From Streptomyces flavotricini (GTDB lineage: Bacteria > Actinomycetota > Actinomycetes > Streptomycetales > Streptomycetaceae), in assembly GCF_020639365.1 (NCBI RefSeq), contig NZ_JAINUL010000001.1:6428204-6467947 (forward strand): DNA of 39,744 nucleotides. Direction: 5' to 3'. Below are positions 8,547 to 18,654 of the stretch, one piece after another; the stretch's first letter is position 1; each line of letters begins with the position of its first letter. A model generated the notes under the pieces. That model worked only from the letters and a program-made list of their open reading frames with translations, searched no databases and was not told the DNA's origin. Position numbers and translations under genes: made by a program.

Positions 8547-9475
8547 GCCCGATCCGCGACGCGCTCACCGAGCAGGCCTTGTGGCCGCACGAGGAGGACG
8601 ACGATGAGGAGTACGAACGCCCAGACGTTGGACCAGGCTCCACCGCCGAGCTGCGACATGCCGGGGATGTCTTCGATGTAGGCGATCGACAGGGCCTCGG
8701 CGAGGCCGAGGACGACGCCGCCGACCATGGCTCCGTAGATGTTGCCGATGCCACCGAGGACTGCCGCGGTGAACGCCTTGAGGCCGAGGATGAAGCCCAT
8801 CTCGAAGTTGATCTGACCCTTGTCGAGGCCGTAGGCGACCGCGGCGACGGCGGCGAACGCGGCACCGATGGCGAAGGCCATGACGATGATGCGGTCGGTG
8901 TTGATGCCCATCAGCTTCGCGGTGTCCGGGTCCTGCGCGGTGGCCTGCATGGCGCGGCCGCTGCGGCTCTTCTGGACGAAGATGCCGAGGGCGAGCATGC
9001 AGAGCGGGGCGAGGATGAGGACGAAGAGGTCCGCGCGCTGGATGGCCAGGCTATCGGTGATCTTGAAGGCTTCACCCTTGAACTCGGGGAAGCTGACGGC
9101 CTTCTTGGCGTCCGGGTAGAACTGCCAGACGAGCTGCTGGAGCGCGATCGAGAGGCCGATTGCGGTGATGAGGGGGGCGAGCCGGGGAGCGCTGCGCAGG
9201 GGACGGTACGCGAAGCGTTCGGCTGCGGTGGCTACGGCGACGGAGGCGAGTGCGCCTCCGACGATCATGACGGGGATCGCGATCAGCAGGGAGGTGCCGG
9301 TCGGGAGTGCGGCGTAGGCGGTGAGCGCGCCGAAGCCGCCGATCATGAAGATCTCGCCGTGGGCGAAGTTGATGAGCTGGACGATGCCGTAGACCATGGT
9401 GTACCCGATGGCTATGAGGCCATAAAGGGCACCGAGGGCAAGGCCGTTGGCCAGCTGTTGCGGCAGTTCGTGCAC
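8543..9475 (-). CDS. livH: Branched-chain amino acid ABC transporter permease LivH
   Basis: 310 residues, an integral membrane permease with about eight hydrophobic segments. LANGLALGALYGLIAIGYTM and VQLINFAHGEIFMIGGF near the N-terminus are hallmark LivH sequence. The C-terminal half has GLKAFTAAVLGGIGNIYGA, which contacts the ATP-binding subunits. It starts at GTG 9475 with GGAGG seven bases upstream on the minus strand. It pairs with LivM to form the membrane channel. It lies downstream of a strong hairpin after livK and upstream of livM, with a GTGA overlap. Confidence 0.95.
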   Translation of the reverse strand: MHELPQQLANGLALGALYGLIAIGYTMVYGIVQLINFAHGEIFMIGGFGALTAYAALPTGTSLLIAIPVMIVGGALASVAVATAAERFAYRPLRSAPRLAPLITAIGLSIALQQLVWQFYPDAKKAVSFPEFKGEAFKITDSLAIQRADLFVLILAPLCMLALGIFVQKSRSGRAMQATAQDPDTAKLMGINTDRIIVMAFAIGAAFAAVAAVAYGLDKGQINFEMGFILGLKAFTAAVLGGIGNIYGAMVGGVVLGLAEALSIAYIEDIPGMSQLGGGAWSNVWAFVLLIVVLLVRPQGLLGERVADRA

Positions 9476-9510
9476 CGCAGGGCCTCCGATGAGCGTGTCG
9501 GATAAGACTC

Positions 9511-9540
9511 CGCGCGAGGGCGCTGTTGCGCCCTCGCGCG
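9511..9540 (-). terminator. 13-bp hairpin between livK and livH
   Basis: Perfect stem (arms 9511-9523 and 9528-9540, loop TGTT) in the 111-bp gap between the binding-protein gene and the permease genes. It probably works as a partial terminator or an mRNA stabiliser. Either would leave more livK message than livHMGF message, as is common in binding-protein transport operons. Confidence 0.75.
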
Positions 9541-9586
9541 GTGGGTTTGGTTCAGGTGCGGCTGGTGATGCGGGGGTCCTGCGGGA

Positions 9587-10825
9587 TTACTGGTTGAACG
9601 TGTCGCTCTTGACGTCGACCCACTTGCCGCCCTCGACCTTGTAGACCGTGAGCTGCTTGTTGGTGGTGTCGCCGTACTCGTCGAAGGCGACCTTGCCGGT
9701 CACACCCTCGAAGGACACCTTGCCGAGAGCCTCGACGACCTTGGCGCGGGCGTCGGTGGGGAGCTTGCCGCCGTTGGCGGCGACGACGGCCTTGACGGCC
9801 TGGACGACGGACCAGCCGGCGTCGTAGGAGTAGCCGCCGTAAGCCGCGTAGGGGTCCTTGTAGCCGCCGGCCTGGTAGTCGGCGATGAAGGTCTTGGCGG
9901 TGGGCAGCTTCTCGACCGGGTAACCGATGGAGGTGGAGAGGTCGCCCTCGTTGGCCTCGCCGGAGGCGGTGATGAAGGCGGGGTCCTGGATGCCGTCGCC
10001 GCCCATGAGCGGGATGTTGGCTCCGGCCTTCTTGACCTGGTCGGCGAGGAGGCCGCCCTCGGGGTACTGGCCGCCGAAGTAGACGGAGTCGGCGCCGGAG
10101 GACTTGACCTTGTCGGCGGTGGAGGAGAAGTCGGTCTCCTTCACGGTGACGTGGTCGGTGCCGACGACCTCGCCGCCGAGCTTCTTGAACTCGTCGGAGA
10201 AGATCGCGGCGAGACCGGCGCCGTAGGTCTGCTTGTCGTCGACGACGAAGACCTTCTTCTTGCCGGCGTCCTTGAAGAGGTACTGGGCGGCGAACTTGCC
10301 CTGGACCACGTCGGTGGCGGCGGTGCGGAAGTAGGTCTTGAAGGGGCGCTTGAACTCGCCCTTGCCCCAGTTGTCGCCCTGGCTGAGCGCGGGGTTGGTG
10401 TTGGCGGGCGAGACCTGCGCCAGGTTGGCGGAGGCGAAGACGCCCTGCATCTGCTGCGCGACGCCGGAGTTCAGCGGGCCGACGACGCCGACGACGTCCT
10501 TGTTGCCGACGAGCTTGGTGGCGTTGGCCTGGCCGGAGGCGGGGACCGCCTGGTCGTCGAGGGCTTCGACCTTGAACTCGATGCCGGGGACCTCGTTGTT
10601 CTTGTTGGCCGTCTTGGCCGCGAGGTCTACCGAGTTCTTGATGCCCTGGCCGAGCGCGGAGAGCGAGCCGGTGAGGGGGGCGTCCACGCCGATGACGACG
10701 ACGGTCTTGGCGCCGTCGGCCTTGTCCCCGCCGGTCTTGGCCTCATCGCGCGAGCCGCAGGCGGTGAGGGTCAGTGCTCCCGTGGTGATCACGGTGGTGA
10801 GGACGAGCAAAGAACGGTGTCGCAC
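9587..10825 (-). CDS. livK: Branched-chain amino acid ABC transporter substrate-binding lipoprotein LivK
   Basis: 412 residues. The N-terminus has a positively charged start, a hydrophobic stretch and a lipobox LTAC with C23 as the lipidated residue, so the mature protein is anchored on the outer face of the membrane. The rest is a type I periplasmic-binding fold (Peripla_BP_6). VVVIGVDAPLTGSLSALGQG opens it, VGVVGPLNSGVAQQMQ and ANTNPALSQG follow, and YFGGQYPEGGLLADQ and the YAAYGGYSYDAGW hinge segment come later. It captures branched-chain amino acids for LivHMGF. The GTG at 10825 has AAGGAAG just upstream; longer in-frame reading would disrupt the signal peptide. It is the first gene of the operon. 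Confidence 0.94.
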   Translation of the reverse strand: MRHRSLLVLTTVITTGALTLTACGSRDEAKTGGDKADGAKTVVVIGVDAPLTGSLSALGQGIKNSVDLAAKTANKNNEVPGIEFKVEALDDQAVPASGQANATKLVGNKDVVGVVGPLNSGVAQQMQGVFASANLAQVSPANTNPALSQGDNWGKGEFKRPFKTYFRTAATDVVQGKFAAQYLFKDAGKKKVFVVDDKQTYGAGLAAIFSDEFKKLGGEVVGTDHVTVKETDFSSTADKVKSSGADSVYFGGQYPEGGLLADQVKKAGANIPLMGGDGIQDPAFITASGEANEGDLSTSIGYPVEKLPTAKTFIADYQAGGYKDPYAAYGGYSYDAGWSVVQAVKAVVAANGGKLPTDARAKVVEALGKVSFEGVTGKVAFDEYGDTTNKQLTVYKVEGGKWVDVKSDTFNQ

Positions 10826-11358
10826 GATTCTTCCTTTCCCTGGCGCGGCCCCCTCAGATGAGGTGCCGTTAGGTCGCCGGGCCGCACTGGGATGTCCACG
10901 GCCGTGCCGGGTTGCGCCCTGTGGCGCGGTGACTGGCCGTGACTCTAGGCCGAGGTGGCGAGTGCGGGGAGCGGGGAAAGGAGGATGTGACTGTCTTGTT
11001 ATGCCGAGGCCAAGAATGTGTGGCGGGAGTACGGACAAGTCGGACGTTTAGCCACTTCGGGGAATGTCCGCATGGTGAGAATTCCCCGTTCCCCTAAGGG
11101 GCTTGAGGGGTTCATGCTCCTGTCATTGATCAAAAGGGCCCCAATGTCGCTGACTGTGTCCGAAAGAATCCGGCGGGTTGCATTCCGCGGGGGTAAAACG
11201 GGATTCTGTGGGGCGTCGGCATTACTGTGGGTAATTTCTGCCCTTGATCCACTTCAGGTGGATCGATCTTGGTCGGGGGGTGCGGAAGGCTTCCGACCTG
11301 CGGATCGGGTCCGCGCGGCCCGGCGCCCGGAAGTCGGACAGCGCGCGCGGGATTCCGG
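10826..11358. other. 533-bp non-coding gap upstream of livK
   Basis: No convincing gene is seen on either strand, and codon-position GC bias is lost. It must hold the livK promoter. The best -10 candidate on the minus strand is TAGAGT (plus 10942-10947), without a good -35. A 7-bp hairpin with arms GATCCAC (11246-11252) and GTGGATC (11258-11264) lies about 100 bp after the upstream lipoprotein gene stop and may be a weak terminator. CCCC-TAA-GGGG occurs near 11092. Confidence 0.5.
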
Positions 11359-11769
11359 TCACCCGGGCGGGCTCGCGGGTCGCCAGTTCTCGGAGCTCCA
11401 GGTTGCCCCGTTCTGTTCGGCGCAGCGCTGTGCGGTGAGCCGGTCGGCGAGCTCAAGTGCCTTGTCCAGACCGGCAGTTCGCTCCTCGGCGCGACCTGCG
11501 GCCACGACTTCCTCGTGGATCTTGTACTGGTCGTTGGACATGCCCTTCTGCTCCCAGTCGAGCCCGGCCCACTTGCCGCCCTTGAGGGCCTCCTTCGCCC
11601 AGTAGGACACCAGGCTCGTGCAGATCTGGGCGGGTGAGGAGGGGCTGGAAACGGGCGTCGGCGTGGTCCGTGGGGCGGGTGGGGCGGTTGTGGAGCATCC
11701 GGACAGGGCGAGTGCCGCCAGGAGTGCTGCGGCCCCGCAGCGGGCCGCGGTGCGTGGCTGGGTCCCCAT
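11359..11769 (-). CDS. Small putative lipoprotein
   Basis: 136 residues. MGTQPRTAARCGAAALLAAL is a signal sequence, ending in lipobox LSGC (C25). A Thr/Pro/Ser-rich linker follows (about 26-50), then a soluble domain of about 85 residues with CTSLVSYWAKEALKGGKWAG and DKALELADRLTAQRC. Two cysteines outside the lipobox could form a disulfide. I do not recognise a named family; it resembles small actinomycete envelope lipoproteins. ATG 11769 is chosen to give a normal signal peptide, but it lacks a good ribosome site, and GTG 11802 is possible. It reads in the same direction as livK, but the 533-bp gap argues for separate transcription. Confidence 0.7.
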   Translation of the reverse strand: MGTQPRTAARCGAAALLAALALSGCSTTAPPAPRTTPTPVSSPSSPAQICTSLVSYWAKEALKGGKWAGLDWEQKGMSNDQYKIHEEVVAAGRAEERTAGLDKALELADRLTAQRCAEQNGATWSSENWRPASPPG

Positions 11770-11865
11770 GAAGGGAAGGTAGGCCGTCACCTTCGGTGAC
11801 ACAACAGTCGTCGCGGCGCAGGGCGCGGACTGGCGGATTCCGGGCGGTTGCCGGCCCCGTACGCG

Positions 11866-11914
11866 CCGCAGGCCCGGGCCCGGCCCCTGGGCGGGGCGGG
11901 ATCCGGGCCTGCGG
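11866..11914 (-). terminator. 12-bp stem terminator after the thioesterase gene
   Basis: Arms CCGCAGGCCCGG (11866-11877) and CCGGGCCTGCGG (11903-11914) pair perfectly, and the 25-nt centre can form a further small C/G stem. It begins 17 bp beyond the thioesterase stop on the minus strand. Confidence 0.75.
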
Positions 11915-11931
11915 GGCTCTTCGCGGGCGGG

Positions 11932-12402
11932 TCAGGCCCCGGCGGCGGGGTCCGCGTCGCGGAGCAGGCAGGTCAGGCGGGCGGTGCACACGCGCCGGTC
12001 CTGCTCGTCGCTGATGACGATCTCGTACGTGGCGGTGGAGCGGCCGCGGTGCACGGGGGTGGCGACGCCGGTGACCAGGCCGGAGCGCACGCCGCGGTGG
12101 TGGGTGCAGTTCAGGTCCACGCCGACGGCGATCTTGTTGATGCCGCCGTGCATCATGGCGCCGACCGAGCCGAGGGTCTCGGCGAGCACGGCCGAGGCGC
12201 CGCCGTGCAGCAGCCCGTACGGCTGGGTGTTGCCCTCGACGGGCATGGTGGCGACGACGCGCTCCGCCGAGGCCTCCAGGACGCGGATGTCCATCCGCTC
12301 GCCGAGGTGGCCCGCCGAGAACAGCGAGGGCAGGTCGATGCCCAGGGCCGCGTACTCGTCGAGGACCTCCTGCGGGAACTTCACAGCGTGCTTCTCGCCC
12401 AT
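11932..12402 (-). CDS. Hotdog-fold thioesterase, PaaI family
   Basis: 156 residues. It has a single hotdog domain (about 30-145). The family hallmark NTQPYGLLHGGASAVLAET carries the helix with HGG, followed by KIAVGVDLNCTHHRGVRSG and VTGVATPVHRGRSTATYEI. Such enzymes hydrolyse acyl- or aryl-CoA thioesters in the cytoplasm; the acyl substrate cannot be deduced. ATG 12402 is preferred because GGAG lies seven bases upstream; a TTG at 12426 would add eight residues. It lies 58 bp downstream of the molybdopterin oxidoreductase gene on the same strand, so it is probably co-transcribed. Confidence 0.88.
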   Translation of the reverse strand: MGEKHAVKFPQEVLDEYAALGIDLPSLFSAGHLGERMDIRVLEASAERVVATMPVEGNTQPYGLLHGGASAVLAETLGSVGAMMHGGINKIAVGVDLNCTHHRGVRSGLVTGVATPVHRGRSTATYEIVISDEQDRRVCTARLTCLLRDADPAAGA

Positions 12403-12460
12403 GGGCAGGCTCCGTTCGTGTGTCAACGCTCGTTAACCGTCTTGTCCTGAGGTCGTTTTA

Positions 12461-14749
<2,289 letters not shown>

Positions 14750-14869
14750 GGCGCTCCCCTTTGAGCAGTCGAGCATCGCGGCGTCGGCCGCTGTGGGTAT
14801 TCGCGTAGGTGTCCGATCCTGTCACGCCCTGCGGACATCTCCGACGCCGGAATTGTCAGCGGGGCCGCC

Positions 14870-14875
14870 TAGGAT
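14870..14875 (+). promoter_or_regulatory. Candidate -10 element of polA (leaderless)
   Basis: TAGGAT lies seven bases before the polA GTG with no Shine-Dalgarno sequence between, the arrangement expected for a leaderless transcript. A TTGTCA at 14853-14858 is too close (11-nt spacer) to serve as a normal -35. Confidence 0.5.
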
Positions 14876-14882
14876 CGGGTGC

Positions 14883-17603
14883 GTGGCAGAGAACGCATCG
14901 AAGAAGACCGACCAGCCGACCGAAGCGGGCCGCCCCCGCCTGATGCTCATGGACGGGCACTCCCTGGCGTACCGGGCGTTCTTCGCGCTGCCCGCGGAGA
15001 ACTTCACGACGGCGACCGGGCAGCCGACGAACGCCATCTACGGCTTCGCGTCGATGCTGGCGAACACGCTGCGCGACGAGGCGCCCACGCACTTCGCGGT
15101 GGCGTTCGACGTCTCGCGCAAGACGTGGCGCTCGACGGAGTTCCCCGAGTACAAGGCGAACCGCTCCAAGACCCCCGACGAGTTCAAGGGGCAGGTCGAG
15201 CTGATCGGCGAGCTCCTGGACGCGATGAAGGTGCCGCGGTTCGCGGTCGACGGCTTCGAGGCCGACGACGTGATCGCCACGCTGGCGACGCAGGCGGAGG
15301 CCCTCGGCTTCGAGGTCCTGATCGTCACGGGCGACCGGGACTCCTTCCAGCTCGTCTCCGAGCACACCACCGTGCTGTACCCGACCAAGGGCGTCTCCGA
15401 GCTGACCCGGTTCACCCCGGAGAAGGTCGAGGAGAAGTACGGGCTCACCCCGCAGCAGTACCCGGACTTCGCGGCGCTGCGCGGCGACCCGTCGGACAAC
15501 CTGCCGGGCATCCCGGGCGTCGGCGAGAAGACCGCCGCCAAGTGGATCACCCAGTTCGGCTCGTTCGCGGAGCTCGTCGAGCGTGCCGAGGAGGTCAAGG
15601 GCAAGGCCGGGCAGAACTTCCGGGACCACCTGGAAGCAGTGAAGCTCAACCGGGTCCTGACCGAGATGGTCAAGGACGTCGAGCTGCCCCGGGCCGCGGG
15701 CGACCTGGTCCGCCTCCCGTACGACCGCTCCGCGGTCACGGGCGTGCTGGACGTGCTGGAGATCCGCAACGCCTCGCTGCGCGAGCGGCTGCTGGCCGTG
15801 GACCCGGGCGCCGCCGAGGAGCCGGCCCCGGCTCCGGCCGCCGGCGTGGAGCTCGACGCGAGCGTGCTCGGCGCCGGCGAGCTCGCGCCCTGGCTGGCCG
15901 CCCGCGCGGGCGAGCCCCTCGGCATCTCCACCGTGGACAGCTGGGCGCTGGGCCAGGGCAATATCAGCGAGATCGCGCTGGCCGCGGCCGGCGGGGCCGC
16001 CGCCTGGTTCGAGCCGTCCGCGCTGGACGAGGCCGACGAGCGGGCCTTCGCCGCCTGGGCCGCCGATGCGGCGAAGCCCAAGGTGGTGCACAACGCCAAG
16101 GGCCTGATGCGGGTCTTCCCCGAGCACGGCTGGAGCCTGGCCGGCGTCACCATGGACACCGCGCTCGCCGCGTACCTGGTCAAGCCGGGCCGCCGCTCCT
16201 TCGCGCTGGACGTGCTGTCGAACGAGTACCTGCACCGCGAGCTCCAGCCCGCGGCGGCCGACGGCCAGCTGGCCTTCGGCGCCGACGAGACCGCCGAGGC
16301 GGAGGCCCTGATGGCGCAGGCCCGCGCCGTCCTCGACCTCGGGGACGCCTTCACCGGCAAGCTCGCCGAGGTCGGCGCCGCCGAGCTGCTCCACGACATG
16401 GAGCTGCCCACCTCGGAGCTGCTGGCCCGGATGGAGCGGGCGGGCATCGCCGCCGACCGCGACCACCTGGAGGCCATGGAGCAGCAGTTCGCCGGAGCCG
16501 TGCAGCAGGCGGTGAAGGAGGCGCACGCGGCGGTCGGCCACGAGTTCAACCTCGGCTCGCCCAAGCAGCTCCAGGAGGTGTTCTTCGGCGAGCTCGACCT
16601 GCCGAAGACGAAGAAGACCAAGACCGGCTACACCACGGACGCGGACGCGCTGGCCTGGCTGGCCACGCAGACCGACCACGAACTGCCGGTGATCATGCTC
16701 CGCCACCGGGAGCAGGCCAAGCTGCGCGTCACCGTCGAGGGCCTCGTCAAGACGATCGCCGCCGACGGCCGGGTGCACACCAGCTTCAGCCAGACCGTCG
16801 CCGCGACCGGACGCCTGTCCTCCACCGACCCCAACCTGCAGAACGTGCCGGTGCGCACGGACGAGGGCCGGGCGATCCGCCGCGGGTTCGTCGTCGGTGA
16901 GGGCTTCGAATCCCTCATGACCGCCGACTACAGCCAGATCGAGCTGCGCGTCATGGCGCACCTCTCCGAGGACGAGGGCCTCATCGAGGCGTTCCTGTCC
17001 GGCGAGGACCTGCACACCACCGTCGCCTCCCAGGTGTTCGGCGTGGAGCGCTCCGCGGTCGACGCCGAGATGCGGCGCAAGATCAAGGCGATGTCCTACG
17101 GGCTCGCGTACGGGCTCTCCGCCTTCGGTCTCGCCCAGCAGCTGAACATCGAGCCCGCCGAGGCCCGCGGCCTGATGGAGACCTTCTTCGAGCGGTTCGG
17201 CGGGGTCCGGGACTACCTGGGCCGCGTGGTCGAAGAGGCCCGCGCCACCGGGTACACGGCGACCGTCTTCGGCCGCCGCCGCTACCTGCCCGACCTCAAC
17301 AGCGACAACCGCCAGCGCCGCGAGGCCGCCGAGCGGATGGCGCTGAACGCCCCGATCCAGGGCACCGCGGCCGACATCGTCAAGGTCGCGATGCTGCGCG
17401 TGGACAAGGCCGTCACCGAGGCCGGGCTGAAGTCGCGGATGCTGCTCCAGGTCCACGACGAAATCGTGCTGGAGATCGCCCCGGGCGAGCGCGAGAAGGT
17501 CGAGGAGCTGGTGCGCCGCGAGATGGGCGCCGCCGTGGAGCTCCGCGCCCCGCTGGACGTGTCGGTGGGCGTCGGCGCCGACTGGGAGTCGGCCGCGCAC
17601 TGA
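14883..17603 (+). CDS. polA: DNA polymerase I
   Basis: 906 residues. The 5'-nuclease domain (about 18-310) opens with LMLMDGHSLAYRAFF and includes VDGFEADDVIATLA, VTGDRDSFQLV and the helix-hairpin-helix LPGIPGVGEKTAAKW. The 3'-5' exonuclease-like domain (about 330-515) lacks the DxE, D and YxxxD catalytic motifs, so proofreading is probably absent. The polymerase domain has motif A D682-YSQIELR, an O-helix with K735 and Y739 (Tyr where Taq has Phe667), and motif C QVHDEIVLE (H858-D859-E860). It fills gaps in excision repair and removes Okazaki primers. GTG 14883 is the start because homology begins soon after. It is convergent with the DUF4184 gene only 7 bp on. Confidence 0.96.
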   Translation: MAENASKKTDQPTEAGRPRLMLMDGHSLAYRAFFALPAENFTTATGQPTNAIYGFASMLANTLRDEAPTHFAVAFDVSRKTWRSTEFPEYKANRSKTPDEFKGQVELIGELLDAMKVPRFAVDGFEADDVIATLATQAEALGFEVLIVTGDRDSFQLVSEHTTVLYPTKGVSELTRFTPEKVEEKYGLTPQQYPDFAALRGDPSDNLPGIPGVGEKTAAKWITQFGSFAELVERAEEVKGKAGQNFRDHLEAVKLNRVLTEMVKDVELPRAAGDLVRLPYDRSAVTGVLDVLEIRNASLRERLLAVDPGAAEEPAPAPAAGVELDASVLGAGELAPWLAARAGEPLGISTVDSWALGQGNISEIALAAAGGAAAWFEPSALDEADERAFAAWAADAAKPKVVHNAKGLMRVFPEHGWSLAGVTMDTALAAYLVKPGRRSFALDVLSNEYLHRELQPAAADGQLAFGADETAEAEALMAQARAVLDLGDAFTGKLAEVGAAELLHDMELPTSELLARMERAGIAADRDHLEAMEQQFAGAVQQAVKEAHAAVGHEFNLGSPKQLQEVFFGELDLPKTKKTKTGYTTDADALAWLATQTDHELPVIMLRHREQAKLRVTVEGLVKTIAADGRVHTSFSQTVAATGRLSSTDPNLQNVPVRTDEGRAIRRGFVVGEGFESLMTADYSQIELRVMAHLSEDEGLIEAFLSGEDLHTTVASQVFGVERSAVDAEMRRKIKAMSYGLAYGLSAFGLAQQLNIEPAEARGLMETFFERFGGVRDYLGRVVEEARATGYTATVFGRRRYLPDLNSDNRQRREAAERMALNAPIQGTAADIVKVAMLRVDKAVTEAGLKSRMLLQVHDEIVLEIAPGEREKVEELVRREMGAAVELRAPLDVSVGVGADWESAAH

Positions 17604-17610
17604 GACGGGT

Positions 17611-18489
17611 TCACCGGACGCCCGTCCCCGCAGGCCGCTGTGGCGCGGGGGCGGGCGTCCGCGTCTCCCCGTCCGTGCGGGAGGGCTCCCGCCGGTGCAG
17701 GAACCGTACGAGGACCCCGTACAGCAGCAGGCCCACGGCGAGGCCGCCGCCCGCGCCGAAGCAGACGGTCGGGATGATGTCGAGCGGGGTGCGGATCCGG
17801 TCGAAGAACGTGAAGAAGCGCAGCACGCGCATCGTCACCCCGACGGCCACGCACACCACGACCAGGGCGGCCGCGCCCAGCAGCTCCGCCCGGCCGAGCA
17901 CCGGCACGGACGCCGGGGCGGGGGAGTCGGGCAGCCGCCGCACGGCGGTCACCGCGAACCACAGCAGGGCGCAGGCGGCGACCGCGGAAGTCCCGTACTG
18001 CACATAGGTGTAGAGGGGGAGCCCGTTCGCGAACGGCTCGCCCAGTACGGGAAGGGCGTCCGTCCCCCACCGGTGGGGGTGCGTGAAGCTGTCCCACACC
18101 ACGTGCGTGAGGGAGCCGAGGACCGCCGAGAGGTAGAAGCGGAGCGCGAGAGCCGCCGGCCCCCGGCCCCGCCAGTCCTCACCCCGTACGAAAGCGTGCG
18201 TCCGGCCCCGGCGGCGGCGCGGCAGGAGAGCGGTCAGCGGCTCGCGCAGCAGCAGCCAGCAGGCCGCGAGCGCGACGGTCAGCACGGCGTCCACGGTGAA
18301 CACCCCGGACAGCGAGTGCGCGAACTCGCCGTACGGCCACAGGCCCGAGACGACGGCGTCCGCGAAATAGAACGTGTCGGGCGCGAACGACCCGAGGACG
18401 AGCGCCGACGCGACCAGCGGTCCGCGGGCCCGGCCCGTGCGGCGCACGGCGGGCAGGACGGCGGCCGCGTGGCTGAGCGTGAACGGCAT
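17611..18489 (-). CDS. DUF4184 family membrane protein
   Basis: 292 residues. It begins MPFTLSHAAAVLPAVRR, the characteristic DUF4184 N-terminus with a His in TLSH. GSFAPDTFYF follows, then a SLTHVVWDSFTHPHRWGTDA segment rich in His and Asp reminiscent of metal-binding membrane hydrolases. There are about six hydrophobic segments, including VSGLWPYGEFAHSLSGVF and the C-terminal VGLLLYGVLVRFL, so it is an integral membrane protein. No biochemical function is established for the family as far as I recall. ATG 18489 is preceded by GGAAGAGA. Its 3' end lies inside the likely polA terminator and it diverges from the transglycosylase gene. Confidence 0.88.
   Translation of the reverse strand: MPFTLSHAAAVLPAVRRTGRARGPLVASALVLGSFAPDTFYFADAVVSGLWPYGEFAHSLSGVFTVDAVLTVALAACWLLLREPLTALLPRRRRGRTHAFVRGEDWRGRGPAALALRFYLSAVLGSLTHVVWDSFTHPHRWGTDALPVLGEPFANGLPLYTYVQYGTSAVAACALLWFAVTAVRRLPDSPAPASVPVLGRAELLGAAALVVVCVAVGVTMRVLRFFTFFDRIRTPLDIIPTVCFGAGGGLAVGLLLYGVLVRFLHRREPSRTDGETRTPAPAPQRPAGTGVR
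17617..17659. terminator. polA terminator hairpin embedded in the DUF4184 gene end
   Basis: 15-bp stem (17617-17631 with 17645-17659, one G-T wobble) and a 13-nt loop, 14 bp after the polA stop. It lies wholly within the last codons of the convergent DUF4184 gene, so the coding sequence doubles as a terminator. Confidence 0.65.
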
Positions 18490-18654
18490 GACATCTCTTC
18501 CTTACTTCGGGCCAATGCGCCCCGAACGGTCCGGGACAGTATGCGTGAGCTGCTGGGCAGGTGGGGAAGTGGTGAATTCCGGACGCCGATCGGTGCAGGT
18601 TGAAGGGAGTTGACGTATGGTCACGCCGACGTCGAGGGGGAGGGGACCCGGCTC

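Noticed and set aside
6858..8681. Long plus-strand frame opposite livM
   Set aside because: Composition is Asp/Glu/Gly/Val repeats from reading GC-rich codons backwards; livM and its neighbours explain the region.
10826..11358. Small genes or a riboswitch in the gap upstream of livK
   Set aside because: No frame has the third-position GC bias of real genes here, and no known riboswitch core could be recognised by eye.
14856..17600. Minus-strand frame opposite polA
   Set aside because: An antisense shadow; polA motifs account for the full span.
18610..18654. TTG start for the transglycosylase at 18610
   Set aside because: It would add 15 polar residues before the signal peptide, and the ATG at 18655 has a much better ribosome site.
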